Shown here in pieces: positions 17,711 to 26,412 of a stretch of DNA of 55,718 nt. A program made the translations under genes and the position numbers. The notes beneath the pieces were generated by a model. The model saw only the letters and a list, made by a program, of their open reading frames with translations, searched no databases and was not told where the DNA came from. The stretch's first letter is position 1, and every line of letters begins with the position of its first letter. This DNA is from Atlanticothrix silvestris CENA357 (GTDB lineage Bacteria > Cyanobacteriota > Cyanobacteriia > Cyanobacteriales > Nostocaceae), in contig NZ_JAECZB010000035.1 in assembly GCF_016056295.1 (NCBI RefSeq), forward strand, positions 1-55,718, written 5' to 3'.

Positions 17711-18988
17711 ATGAGCAAAATTCAATATCCAACTCTCGATTTATTTATCTACAACATCATAGAAGGATCAGGAAATAGCAAAATTTACCAAGATTATTGG
17801 TTAAGTTTGCCAGATAAACTTAAAGACAAAGATTTTTCTAATAAAATTAATGATGCAGATGCAGAACGCTTAGACTTTTGGAACACAATTTCTACTGCTG
17901 TTGATGGTTGTTATAGTCAAGTGAAATTTGATGACACGAATTGCTTGCGGTTTAGTTGTTCTTTAGATCGACAAATTGAATTAACTGCTCTTGCATCTAC
18001 ATTTGTTCAGCTTAAAGACTTGTCGATTTTACCGCAAGTAGAGAATTTAACACTGGGAAGATTCTCAAAAAATGGTTATTTAGGTCAAACGTGGATAATT
18101 TCTGGTTGGACAGTTCCCGATAATAGCTTAATTGATGAAATTACAGTTCAAGATATTTATAAATCTCTGATTACTCAAGCACATCAATATCAACAAAAAG
18201 GAGAATTCTTAGGCGCGACTGTCTGGGAAATGTGGCGTGGGGAAGAACGTTGGGAAGGAATTGAAAAAGATAGTCACGTTATGTTAATCTTTTATCCCGA
18301 AGAAGCAAAATTTGCTGCTGCTTCGCAATACTATAACGCTTGGCGATATTTATTTTATTGCAAACATAAAATTTTATGGTCTTATGAACAGGGAAGAACA
18401 TTAAAATTGAGGTTACTGCAACAATTCAAAGATAGTTTAACAGACACTAATATTCTTTCCAAAAAAGACTTACAAGAGTTAAAAGAAGAATTACAAATAA
18501 ATATTAATTCTCTATCAAAATATGTTCAAAATATCAATTTATTACCAATTCAACAGCATACAGTAGAAGTAAATTTAAAAAACTACGATAAACAGTGTCA
18601 AAAATATTTGTTCAACGAACAATTTTTAAAAGAGTTCAGCAATATAGTTAAAAATAAATATCAGGTACAGTTAGAAAAAGACTATCTCAGCCTCAACCCT
18701 GGATTAGCAATATTAGAAAACGTAACTACTACCATTCGCGGTATGGTAGAGATAGAGCAAGCCAAGCGCGATCGCAATCTCAACAACACAGTAGCGATCG
18801 CAGGTGTAGGATTAGCTACCAGCCAAATAGCATCATCTATTATTCTTGCCCAAGAACCACCACCCCAAGACTTGCCTTTTTTCCAAACGACAGCGTTTTG
18901 GTGGAGTTTAGCAACTGGTTTAGTTGCCAATCTTATTCTTTGGAGTATCCTGCGTTTATATCGTTTGATAACTCGTTCGCGTCGCTAA
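17711..18988 (+). CDS. Unrecognised 425-aa protein with C-terminal membrane anchor
   Basis: Unknown family. A soluble region of about 360 residues contains a long helical, charged stretch (SKKDLQELKEELQININSLSK ... KNYDKQCQKYLF). It is followed by NTVAIAGVGLATSQIASSIILA and, after a short Pro-rich loop, TAFWWSLATGLVANLILWSIL, two probable membrane helices with a basic tail (RLYRLITRSRR). It is the last gene of the CHAT unit. The architecture, a soluble sensor-like part with a membrane end, would fit either a protease substrate or a membrane effector; neither is shown. Confidence 0.7.
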   Translation: MSKIQYPTLDLFIYNIIEGSGNSKIYQDYWLSLPDKLKDKDFSNKINDADAERLDFWNTISTAVDGCYSQVKFDDTNCLRFSCSLDRQIELTALASTFVQLKDLSILPQVENLTLGRFSKNGYLGQTWIISGWTVPDNSLIDEITVQDIYKSLITQAHQYQQKGEFLGATVWEMWRGEERWEGIEKDSHVMLIFYPEEAKFAAASQYYNAWRYLFYCKHKILWSYEQGRTLKLRLLQQFKDSLTDTNILSKKDLQELKEELQININSLSKYVQNINLLPIQQHTVEVNLKNYDKQCQKYLFNEQFLKEFSNIVKNKYQVQLEKDYLSLNPGLAILENVTTTIRGMVEIEQAKRDRNLNNTVAIAGVGLATSQIASSIILAQEPPPQDLPFFQTTAFWWSLATGLVANLILWSILRLYRLITRSRR

Positions 18989-19052
18989 ATATTTCTCTTT
19001 TGGAGTAATTGTTAAAATTAACAATGCCACCCGTTAACTGGGAATCACCGCA

Positions 19053-19769
19053 ATGGTTACACAGCTACCATCTTCCACCCACAAAGACATCATCTACCCC
19101 GACAGTGACGGACAACCAATGGCAGACAATACCAAGCAGTTTGAATTAATTGTCTGGATTAAAGAAAATTTAGACCTGCTGTTTGCTAATGATCCTAATG
19201 TGTTTGTTGCTGGTGACTTGCTGTGGTATCCCGTAGAAGGTGATAATAAGCTGCGCCAAGCTCCTGATGTGATGGTAGTATTTGGTAGACCCAAAGGATA
19301 CCGAGGCTCTTATAAACAATGGCTTGAAGACAATATTCCGCCACAAGTAGTGTTTGAAATTTGGTCGCCAGGAAACCGAATTTCCAAAATGGCGAAAAAA
19401 ATTGAGTTTTATGAGCGCTACGGTGTAGAAGAATATTACCTCTATGAACCTGATGTAGTGGACTTAACAGGTTGGCAACTTCGTAATTCACGATTAGAAG
19501 TAATTGACCAAATGGCTGGTTGGGTAAGTCCCAAATTGGGAGTGCGCTTTGAATTATCTGAAGAGGAGTTGCAAATTTATCGTCATGATGGGCAGCGCTT
19601 TCTGACATATTTAGAATTAGATCAGCAACGACAGCAAGAAAGACAACGTGCAGAGCAAGCTGAAGCTAGAGCCGAACAAGAACGCCAACGAGCCGAACAA
19701 GCAGAAAATGAACTACAAGCACTCCGCGCTTTACTTCAAGAACGGGGAATTAATCCAGAGCAATTGTGA
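19053..19769 (+). CDS. Uma2-family putative nuclease, copy 1
   Basis: 238 residues of the Uma2/DUF820 restriction-endonuclease-like fold. Candidate PD-(D/E)xK residues are in APDVMVVFG, VVFEIWSPGN and the following IEFYERYGVEEYYLYEPD. The C-terminus is a Glu/Arg/Gln-rich coiled coil with repeated RQRAEQAE units and a final LQALRALLQERGINPEQL. A close paralogue lies 173 bases downstream, so this is a recent tandem duplicate. Copy 1 carries an extra ERQRAEQAEARAE repeat in its coil. Family function is unsettled despite the nuclease-like fold. Confidence 0.9.
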   Translation: MVTQLPSSTHKDIIYPDSDGQPMADNTKQFELIVWIKENLDLLFANDPNVFVAGDLLWYPVEGDNKLRQAPDVMVVFGRPKGYRGSYKQWLEDNIPPQVVFEIWSPGNRISKMAKKIEFYERYGVEEYYLYEPDVVDLTGWQLRNSRLEVIDQMAGWVSPKLGVRFELSEEELQIYRHDGQRFLTYLELDQQRQQERQRAEQAEARAEQERQRAEQAENELQALRALLQERGINPEQL

Positions 19770-19812
19770 CCGAATTTAATTTACAAGTCGAAGAAAATAG
19801 CGATCGCCTATG
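19770..19812 (+). pseudogene. Duplicated 5-prime scrap of rluD
   Basis: The bases after copy 1 of Uma2 (GACCGAATTTAATTTACAAG... up to GCGATCGCCT) match the start of the intact rluD after copy 2, then diverge. This shows that the duplicated unit spanned a Uma2 gene plus the first roughly 45 bases of the pseudouridine synthase gene. Confidence 0.8.
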
Positions 19813-19942
19813 CAAGTTTAGCACCGACATTTTTTCATACTGCGATCGCGTTCTCAAATCAAATCTCGTGAACCTTTGAATCTGCATGGCAAATGCAGTT
19901 CGTTAAAATTAGCAATACACTTGTAAAATTGGACTGACAGCA

Positions 19943-20617
19943 ATGGTCACACAGCTACCATCTTCCAGCCACAAAGCCATTGTCTACCCCGACAGTGACG
20001 GACAACCAATGGCAGAAAATACAAAACAGTTTGAGTTGATTGTACTCATTAAAAAAAATTTGGATCTTTTATTTGCTAATGATCCTAATGTATTCGTTGC
20101 TGGTGACTTATTTTGGTATCCTGTCCAGGGCGATAATATTACTCGCAGAGCGCCTGATGTCATGGTAGTCTTGGGCAGACCGAAAGGTGATAGAGGTTCT
20201 TATCTACAATGGCAAGAAGATAATATTTCTCCGCAAGTAGTATTTGAAATTCTTTCTCCTAGCAATACTGCTAAAGAAATGATTGCCAAATACAAATTTT
20301 ATGAACGCTATGGGGTAGAAGAATATTACTTGTATGATCCAGAAACAGGCGAGTTAAGTGGTTGGTTACGTTCTGATAATGAATTAGCCGAAATTCCGCA
20401 AATGGCTAGTTGGGTCAGTCCCCGTCTCAATATACGTTTTGAATTATCAGATGATGAGCTTCAAATTTATCGTCCTGATGGGCAGCGCTTTCTTACATAT
20501 TTAGAACTAGCACAACAACGGGAACAAGAACGCCAACGTGCAGAAAAAGCAGAAAATGAACTACAAGCACTCCGCGCTTTACTTCAAGAACGGGGAATTA
20601 ATCCAGAGCAATTGTGA
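19943..20617 (+). CDS. Uma2-family putative nuclease, copy 2
   Basis: 224 residues, same start (MVTQLPSSxHK) and end (LQALRALLQERGINPEQL) as copy 1. It keeps the nuclease-fold residues in RAPDVMVVLG, VVFEILSPSN and KYKFYERYGVEEYYLYDPE. The Lys of the last motif is clearer here than in copy 1. The stop overlaps the GTG start of rluD by 4 bases, so translation is probably coupled. Confidence 0.9.
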   Translation: MVTQLPSSSHKAIVYPDSDGQPMAENTKQFELIVLIKKNLDLLFANDPNVFVAGDLFWYPVQGDNITRRAPDVMVVLGRPKGDRGSYLQWQEDNISPQVVFEILSPSNTAKEMIAKYKFYERYGVEEYYLYDPETGELSGWLRSDNELAEIPQMASWVSPRLNIRFELSDDELQIYRPDGQRFLTYLELAQQREQERQRAEKAENELQALRALLQERGINPEQL

Positions 20618-21549
20618 GCGAATTTAATTTACAAGTCGAAGAAAATAGCGATCGCCTTGATCGATATCTTGCCGAAGAGTTACCAGATTTATCCCGTTCT
20701 CGTATTCAACAATTAATTGAACAAGGTAATGTCCAACTCAATAATCAAGTCTGCACAAGTAAAAAGATTAATATCAAAGTAGGCGATCGCATCACTCTCG
20801 AAATCCCAGAAGCGCAACCTCTAGAACTGCAAGCAGAAGAAATCCCCTTAGATATTCTATATGAAGACGACCAAATAATCATTCTGAATAAACCTGCTGG
20901 CTTAGTCGTCCATCCTGCACCTGGCCATCCAGACGGTACATTGGTAAATGCTTTATTAGCACATTGTCCCAACCTCCCAGGAATTGGAGGAGTCCAACGT
21001 CCAGGAATTGTCCACCGATTAGATAAGGATACAACAGGGGCGATCGCAATTGCCAAAACAGATATTGCCTATCAAAGTTTGCAAGCTCAACTTCAAGCAA
21101 AAACTGCACGACGAGAATATTTAGGTGTAGTTTACGGTGCGCCAAAAACCGAAAGTGGTATCATCGACTTACCCATTGGTCGCAATCCTCAAGACCGCAA
21201 AAAAATGGCAGTTATCCCCATAGAAAAAGGCGGAAGATCTGCCGTTACTCATTGGCGAGTACTAGAACGACTGGGTAACTACACATTAGTTCACTTCCAA
21301 CTAGAAACTGGACGTACCCATCAAATTCGCGTCCATAGTACCAAAATCGGTCATCCTATTGTTGGCGACCCAGTTTATGGTTCTGGCCGTTCCGTCGGGG
21401 TAAATTTGCCAGGCCAAGCACTGCACGCTTGGCGCTTAAAGGTGCAGCATCCCATATCTGAAGATGTCATTGAAGTAACAGCATCTCCTCCCCAAACCTT
21501 TACAACTCTGCTGGAAGTTCTCCGGCGACGAAGTGCTATTTCTTCTTAA
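20614..21549 (+). CDS. 23S rRNA pseudouridine synthase, RluD family
   Basis: 311 residues from GTG. An S4 RNA-binding domain occupies residues about 13-75 (DRLDRYLAEELPDLSRSRIQQLIEQGNVQLN). The catalytic RsuA/RluA domain has the active-site motif GIVHRLDKDTTGAIAIAK (Asp at about residue 139). The closing GRTHQIRVH and GHPIVGDPVYG motifs are intact. It isomerises uridines of helix 69 in 23S rRNA by family analogy. Start overlap with the preceding Uma2 gene suggests coupled translation. Confidence 0.93.
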   Translation: MSEFNLQVEENSDRLDRYLAEELPDLSRSRIQQLIEQGNVQLNNQVCTSKKINIKVGDRITLEIPEAQPLELQAEEIPLDILYEDDQIIILNKPAGLVVHPAPGHPDGTLVNALLAHCPNLPGIGGVQRPGIVHRLDKDTTGAIAIAKTDIAYQSLQAQLQAKTARREYLGVVYGAPKTESGIIDLPIGRNPQDRKKMAVIPIEKGGRSAVTHWRVLERLGNYTLVHFQLETGRTHQIRVHSTKIGHPIVGDPVYGSGRSVGVNLPGQALHAWRLKVQHPISEDVIEVTASPPQTFTTLLEVLRRRSAISS

Positions 21550-21555
21550 TCTCCC

Positions 21556-22140
21556 ATGATCAAACCACAACTCAGCGAAAAAGTTCAAGAACTCATCCAA
21601 AAAGCCCGGATTGTCAGCTTTGCAACTTGGCACAACACCCATCCAGCAGCAGCCATTCAGCTATTTCAGATAGCCGATGATCAAAGACGCTACCTCACAG
21701 ATGACGATTGTCAGCAACTTCAAAAGCTTGTACCAGATACAGCAGAATTAATTTTAGTCACACAAATACTCCGCGATCGCGTCAATGATATCGTTGACGA
21801 AGCTAGAACTGAAGTCTTAAAAACCTTCCCTAATATTACCCAATCTGGCGGCGGACTCTACCCCCCGGAACGAGCTGAAGCCTGCTGCCGAGATTTCTGG
21901 CACTTCCTGCGTTGTATTACCTACGGAATAGCTGGAGGACACACCGATTACACCAGTGCAGAAAGTCTCCACTATATGCAACTGCTTTATCAAGAATTGC
22001 GAGTGCCCTTAGATGCAATGGTAGTGGGATTAGAAGGTATTAAAGTTGCCAGTTTGCAGTGCTTAGAACCACAGCAGCAAGAAATATTTGCCCCTTATTT
22101 TGATCACCTGATTGGACAATTGCAACAGTTCCAGAATTGA
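21556..22140 (+). CDS. Divergent phycobiliprotein-like (phycobilisome family) protein
   Basis: 194 residues. The central part follows the phycobiliprotein globin pattern: YPPERAEACCRDFWHFLRCITYGIAGG aligns with [21 protein letters not shown] of CpcB, then SAESLHYMQLLYQELRVPLDAMVVGLEGIKVAS aligns with the [16 protein letters not shown]...GVKKMK block. Cys110 in ACCRD sits where the alpha/beta-84 bilin cysteine lies. It lacks the usual N-terminal helical pair sequence and the beta-155 cysteine. Six bases after rluD. It could bind a bilin or act in phycobilisome assembly; role unproven. Confidence 0.75.
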   Translation: MIKPQLSEKVQELIQKARIVSFATWHNTHPAAAIQLFQIADDQRRYLTDDDCQQLQKLVPDTAELILVTQILRDRVNDIVDEARTEVLKTFPNITQSGGGLYPPERAEACCRDFWHFLRCITYGIAGGHTDYTSAESLHYMQLLYQELRVPLDAMVVGLEGIKVASLQCLEPQQQEIFAPYFDHLIGQLQQFQN

Positions 22141-22203
22141 GAAATTCGAGTAACCAATTAAGGTAGGCTAAATTAAAAGATTTTATTAACAAAAATAAAA
22201 ATT

Positions 22204-22689
22204 GTGAACGATATACTTCGAGGGCGGATGCTGCTTTCCCATAACTTCGATGTTTCCACCGACATCGTACCAGTTCTCAGTCGAGAAGAATTTACTGAAG
22301 TGTTTCAAGAAGGTTTAATTGCTCATAAAAATATCAAATGTCGTCAGGTGAATAATCCTCATTGGATTGTAGAAATTTTATTTTCTCCAGAGGAATTTTT
22401 GCCCCAGCAAGTAGCAGAACTATGTGCTGATGTACTGGCGCAAAAGCGTCAAGCACAAGGTTCGTCTATCCCAGAGATTTTAGTCTTAGGTGGCATTAAG
22501 ACAACCCCTCCAACAAGCAATTCACCCGATGCCCTACAACCAGGAAATTGGGGCGTAGATGTAGTAGAAACCCTTGCTTCGGAAGCATTTTTGCAGGCGA
22601 TCGCCTGGGATGCTACCATCGCCCAAAAGCCCGCTGACAGTATTTTTAAAGTTGAACTAAAGCATAAGGAGCTAGGGGCTAGGAGCTAG
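22204..22689 (+). CDS. Conserved cyanobacterial protein of unknown function
   Basis: 161 residues from GTG at 22204. No motif that I recognise; mixed alpha/beta composition, no membrane helix, no cysteine cluster. The last residues (KHKELGARS) are encoded by a GAGCTAGGGGCTAGGAGCTAG short repeat, so the natural C-terminus may once have ended earlier. It is downstream of the phycobiliprotein-like gene and upstream of cpeC. Confidence 0.65.
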   Translation: MNDILRGRMLLSHNFDVSTDIVPVLSREEFTEVFQEGLIAHKNIKCRQVNNPHWIVEILFSPEEFLPQQVAELCADVLAQKRQAQGSSIPEILVLGGIKTTPPTSNSPDALQPGNWGVDVVETLASEAFLQAIAWDATIAQKPADSIFKVELKHKELGARS

Positions 22690-22840
22690 TTTCCTCTATC
22701 CATCTGTAACGCACATAACCAGAAGCGCTAGAGTTAACCGACGACATTAATTTTTGTAAAGTAAAATCATCAAGATTCATAAATCTTCATGTCTTTGGTT
22801 ACACACTCGTATGAAGATGATCATAACAAAGCGTATAAAA

Positions 22841-22939
22841 CCCCGAAAACTTTTATAATTTGCGGGGCTAAGTCTCTTATGGAGGGATTTATGCTTTGTG
22901 GTGAAACAAATCAATCCAGTAGCTTAAATTTAGCTGGAT
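22841..22939 (+). promoter_or_regulatory. cpeC leader: two stem-loops, candidate light attenuator
   Basis: Within the 324-base gap before cpeC, a stem-loop at 22841-22867 pairs CCCCG with CGGGG, extended by AAA/TTT. A second inverted repeat at 22914-22939 has arms ATCCAG and CTGGAT with AGCT/AGCT inside. In Fremyella, green-light control (Cgi) acts on the cpeC leader through an inverted repeat, as I recall. That these are the equivalent elements is inference. No L Box is seen here. Confidence 0.5.
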
Positions 22940-23013
22940 GAACAATCTGAGATTTCTTCACTTTTTGAAACAAATTTCTTAAATTCTCTCGTTAACGCAG
23001 GAGATATCGTTAA

Positions 23014-23874
23014 ATGCCTTTTGGACCAGCTTCACGCTTAGGGGTCAGCCTATTTGATGAAACCCCCCCCGTAGAATGGGTACCCGGTCGCTCAGAAGAA
23101 GAAGTAGAAACAATTATTCAGGCAGTCTACAGGCAAGTACTAGGCAATGCCTACGTCATGGAAAGTGAGAGGCTTGTCGTACCAGAATCACAGTTTAAGC
23201 AGGGCGCTTTCAGCGTCCGCGAATTTGTGCGTGCAGTGGCAAAGTCTGAACTATATCGTTCCCGCTTTTTTACCAGTTGCGCTCGTTACCGGGCGATCGA
23301 ACTGAACTTTAGACATCTTCTTGGTCGTCCCCCACTCGATTTGGAAGAAATGCGGTTGCACAGCACCATTCTGGATACCAAGGGATTTGAAGCTGAGATT
23401 GATTCCTATATCGACAGCGACGAATACCAAAACACCTTCGGTGAAAACTTTGTACCCTACATCCGAGGCTACAAGACTGATGCCATTCAGGGTATGGTTC
23501 AGTTTACCCACACCTTCCAACTAGTTCGTGGTGCTTCCAGCAGCAGCTTGAAGGGCGACCTAGCAGGAAAGAGTCCCAAACTGAATTCTTTAGTTATTCA
23601 GTCAATCCCCACTCCAGTAGTTTCGCCTGCTAGCGATGGCGCAACCTTCCGTACACCACCAGGAACTTCTCGCTCTCGTCAAGGAGTAGGTGCTAGTTCT
23701 GATGGTAAGGTTTACCGCATTGAAGTCACTGGCTACAGAGCGAAAGCTGTTAACGCAGTTTCCAAATTCCGCCGTTCTAACCAAGTCTATTTAGTACCCT
23801 ACGAAAAACTGTCGCAGGAATACCAACGGATTCACCAACAAGGCGGTGTCATTGCCAGTATTACAGCTGTCTAG
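23014..23874 (+). CDS. cpeC: Phycoerythrin rod linker polypeptide CpeC
   Basis: 286 residues. The N-terminal pfam00427 linker domain (about 30-150) includes [47 protein letters not shown] and [26 protein letters not shown] flexible Ser/Thr/Pro segment leads to a CpcD-like domain (about 230-286: KVYRIEVTGYRAK...QVYLVPYEKLSQEYQRIHQQGG). It joins phycoerythrin hexamers into the rod. It is the first gene of the cpeCDESTR series, with GCAGGAGAT upstream of the ATG. Confidence 0.93.
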   Translation: MPFGPASRLGVSLFDETPPVEWVPGRSEEEVETIIQAVYRQVLGNAYVMESERLVVPESQFKQGAFSVREFVRAVAKSELYRSRFFTSCARYRAIELNFRHLLGRPPLDLEEMRLHSTILDTKGFEAEIDSYIDSDEYQNTFGENFVPYIRGYKTDAIQGMVQFTHTFQLVRGASSSSLKGDLAGKSPKLNSLVIQSIPTPVVSPASDGATFRTPPGTSRSRQGVGASSDGKVYRIEVTGYRAKAVNAVSKFRRSNQVYLVPYEKLSQEYQRIHQQGGVIASITAV

Positions 23875-24044
23875 TCAGTAGTAAGCTAGCTGCAATACTC
23901 AACGAATTAGCTGGTAATTGGTAGTTTGTAATTAAAAATCAGTATTAAATGCTGGTATAAATTGTTGCGAATTACCCTTTACCAGATCTTTTATATGAAT
24001 TTAAGCAAACCAAAAAATTGAATCATTTTAGGAGATAGGTTGCA

Positions 24045-24794
24045 ATGGCATCACCCGCAATTTTTGATCTGTGGTCTACCGACAGTTTGGAAGACACCCA
24101 AACTATCATTCGGGCAGTTTACAAGCAAGTTTTAGGAAATCCTCATGTGATGGAGAGTGAGCGCTTGGTGGCGGCTGAGTCGCAGCTGTGCGATCGCGCC
24201 ATTTCTGTGCGTGATTTTGTTAGAGCCGTTGCCAAATCTGATTTCTATCGCACCCGCTACTTTGAATCCTGCGCTCCCTACCGTTTTGTCGAGTTGAACT
24301 TTAAGCACCTACTCGGCCGCGCACCCCAAGACCAAAGAGAAATTTCCGAACACATCGTCCGCTGTGTCGCCGAAGGTTACGAAGTTGAGATTGACTCTTA
24401 CATCGACAGCGATGAATATCAGTCAGCCTTTGGCGAAAATATTGTGCCTTACTCTCGCGGTAGAAATAGCGAAGCCAATATGAAACAAGTGGGTTACAAC
24501 CGCACATTTGCTCTTGACCGTGGCCCTGCTCAAATTGACAGTGCTGTCAAGTCCTCTCAATTGGTCTACTCTGTTGCCAATAATTCTGCCAATTCCATCA
24601 AGCCTTCTTCGGCAACTGTGATTGGCTCAGGCACTGAAAAACGGTTCAAAATCGTTGTTTCCGGCTCAAAATTTGACAGTCCTCGCCGGGTTAGTGCTAC
24701 TGAATATATTGTCCCCGCTAGCAAGATAACCCCACAAATCCAGCGCATTAACCGCACAAGTGGAAAAATCGTCAGCATTACCGAAATAGCATAA
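24045..24794 (+). CDS. cpeD: Phycoerythrin rod linker polypeptide CpeD
   Basis: 249 residues with the same two-domain plan as CpeC: pfam00427 region with [35 protein letters not shown] and [25 protein letters not shown], then a CpcD-like tail (KRFKIVVSGSKF...EYIVPASKITPQIQRI). A strong GGAGATAGG ribosome site precedes the ATG. It stacks the next phycoerythrin hexamer on the rod. The protein order C-D-E matches the Fremyella linker operon. Confidence 0.92.
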   Translation: MASPAIFDLWSTDSLEDTQTIIRAVYKQVLGNPHVMESERLVAAESQLCDRAISVRDFVRAVAKSDFYRTRYFESCAPYRFVELNFKHLLGRAPQDQREISEHIVRCVAEGYEVEIDSYIDSDEYQSAFGENIVPYSRGRNSEANMKQVGYNRTFALDRGPAQIDSAVKSSQLVYSVANNSANSIKPSSATVIGSGTEKRFKIVVSGSKFDSPRRVSATEYIVPASKITPQIQRINRTSGKIVSITEIA

Positions 24795-24799
24795 ACGCA

Positions 24800-24826
24800 A
24801 ATAGGGTGGACATTATCCACCCTATT
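24800..24826 (+). terminator. Stem-loop between cpeD and cpeE
   Basis: A perfect 11-bp stem, AATAGGGTGGA at 24800-24810 and TCCACCCTATT at 24816-24826, with a 5-base loop, followed by TATTTCTTTAA. It lies 6 bases after the cpeD stop. It would act as a partial terminator or 3-prime-end stabiliser, giving more cpeCD than downstream message. Confidence 0.75.
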
Positions 24827-24890
24827 TATTTCTTTAAATAAAAAACTTTTCAATAAAACCAAGCATAACTACAAATCAGGAGACGTTGAT

Positions 24891-25649
24891 ATGGCACTTT
24901 GGATCGAAGCAGAGTCCGTCGAACTACGTCCCAATGCTACAGAAGATGATTTACAAACAATCATCCGAGCAGTGTATCGCCAAGTATTGGGAAATGCTCA
25001 TGTAATGGATAGCCAACGCCTCACCAACGCAGAGTCTCTATTGCGAAATGGCGACATCACAGTCAGAGGCTTTGTCAGAGCAATTGCTCAATCTGAACTA
25101 TATCGTTCGCTGTTTTTTGATACTTCTTCTCCCTACCGCTTTATTGAATTAAACTTTAAACACCTGCTGGGTCGCGCTCCCCAAGACCAAACTGAAATTT
25201 CTGAACACGTCCGAGTTTACAACGAACAAGGCTACACAGCTGACATTAATTCCTATATTGACAGCGATGAATATGTAGCAAATTTTGGTGAAAATATCGT
25301 ACCCTCTGCCCGCGGAAATCGTAGCCAAACAGGCATCAAGAATGTCAGTTTTAACCGTACCTTTGCCTTGATGCGGGGAGATGCAACTAGTGATGCTGGC
25401 AAATCGGCAAAACTAATTAGTGATATTGGCAGCAATCTTCCTACCAAGATTGTTACTCCTGCTGCTGGTTCTGGGGCTTATAGCAACACTGGCAAGCGGT
25501 TCCGTATTACTATCTCAAAAGTCAGTTCTGGCCCTCGCGTCACAAAAGGCATCACCACCGTTGAGGTGGGGTATGCCCAATTATCCCAGAAAATTCAGAC
25601 CGTGCATAAAGCAGGCGGTAAGGTTCTTAGCATTGCAGAAGTAGCGTAG
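24891..25649 (+). CDS. cpeE: Phycoerythrin rod linker polypeptide CpeE
   Basis: 252 residues. pfam00427 linker domain with [45 protein letters not shown] and [25 protein letters not shown]. The CpcD-like tail runs from [13 protein letters not shown] to [20 protein letters not shown]. Third phycoerythrin linker, expected furthest out on the rod by analogy with Fremyella. Ribosome site CAGGAGACG upstream. It sits between the cpeD stem-loop and a purine/pyrimidine repeat preceding cpeS. Confidence 0.92.
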   Translation: MALWIEAESVELRPNATEDDLQTIIRAVYRQVLGNAHVMDSQRLTNAESLLRNGDITVRGFVRAIAQSELYRSLFFDTSSPYRFIELNFKHLLGRAPQDQTEISEHVRVYNEQGYTADINSYIDSDEYVANFGENIVPSARGNRSQTGIKNVSFNRTFALMRGDATSDAGKSAKLISDIGSNLPTKIVTPAAGSGAYSNTGKRFRITISKVSSGPRVTKGITTVEVGYAQLSQKIQTVHKAGGKVLSIAEVA

Positions 25650-25668
25650 AAGAGAGCAGGGGAAAAAT

Positions 25669-25790
25669 AATCTTGGGAAAAGGTTAAAGGGTAAAGGGTA
25701 AAGGGTAAAGGATGAATAAACAAACCCCTTTCCCTTTCCCCATTCCCCTTCTTCTCCAATGTCCCATGTCCTATGCCCAATTCCCAATTT
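25669..25790. repeat. GGTAAAGG/CCTTTACC dispersed repeat element, copy a
   Basis: Purine-rich half (AAAGGTTAAAGGGTAAAGGG...) followed by AACAAACCCC and a pyrimidine-rich half (CCTTTCCCTTTCCCC), then a CAATGTCCCATGTCCTATGCCC tail. The same layout recurs at 27390, 37430, 45186 and 45720, always between phycobilisome genes or lyases. The halves are roughly complementary and can fold back. Confidence 0.7.
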
Positions 25791-25796
25791 CAATTG

Positions 25797-26336
25797 ATGA
25801 ACATTACAGAATTTGTTGAGCGTTCTATTGGGCGTTGGCGATCGCAACGCAGCGTCCATCACTTGGCTTTCAGTCATTTTGAAGCCGTACAATCGGTTAT
25901 CGATATTGTTGCCCTTTCTCTAGATGACCAGGCAGTTCTTGATTTGTGCAAATCCTACAACATCGATGCTCAGACAGTTGTGTCCCCATTTCGTATGAGT
26001 TGGGAGGGTCAATCAGACTGGGATGAAAACGAAGTCCTCAAAGGCAGTTGTATCCTAGTTCCCGTTCCTGACCCTGACCACCCCAATCGTGGTCAACTTC
26101 TACGTGATCAGGGCTATGCAGAGACGATGGCAGCGGTTGGCACTTATTATCTAACTGAAGATGAAACCTTTGTCTTGGTTACAGGATATGATCGGGCAGC
26201 CGCAGAGGAAAAAATTTGGTTTATTAACCCTAATGTTCGCTGTCGAGTTTCCCTAATCAAAACCAGCGCTAATACAGGTGTTGTTACAGCCTCGTTTTCT
26301 TCAGAAATTCGCCAGGAAATTAAAAATAAACCCTGA
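25797..26336 (+). CDS. cpeS: Phycoerythrobilin lyase CpeS
   Basis: 179 residues from the ATG at 25797; the frame is open upstream into the repeat. Family marks: N-terminal FVERSIGRWRSQRSVHHL, then SWEGQSDWDENEVLKGSCILVPVPD and LLRDQGYAETMAAVGTYYLTED. CpeS/CpcS proteins are small beta-barrel (lipocalin-like) lyases that ligate bilins to Cys-84-type positions. Fourth in the cpeCDESTR order; the Fremyella orthologue adds phycoerythrobilin to CpeB Cys80 (as I recall). Confidence 0.9.
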   Translation: MNITEFVERSIGRWRSQRSVHHLAFSHFEAVQSVIDIVALSLDDQAVLDLCKSYNIDAQTVVSPFRMSWEGQSDWDENEVLKGSCILVPVPDPDHPNRGQLLRDQGYAETMAAVGTYYLTEDETFVLVTGYDRAAAEEKIWFINPNVRCRVSLIKTSANTGVVTASFSSEIRQEIKNKP

Positions 26337-26412
26337 GCGTAGCCGAAGGGTTAAAACTAAATAATTAAAAATTGCCACAGCATCAATATCCAAATTTAGT
26401 CAATCCATAATA

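Noticed and set aside
19053-20617. Uma2 duplicates as an insertion sequence
   Set aside because: No inverted ends, no transposase; a plain tandem duplication explains the sequence.
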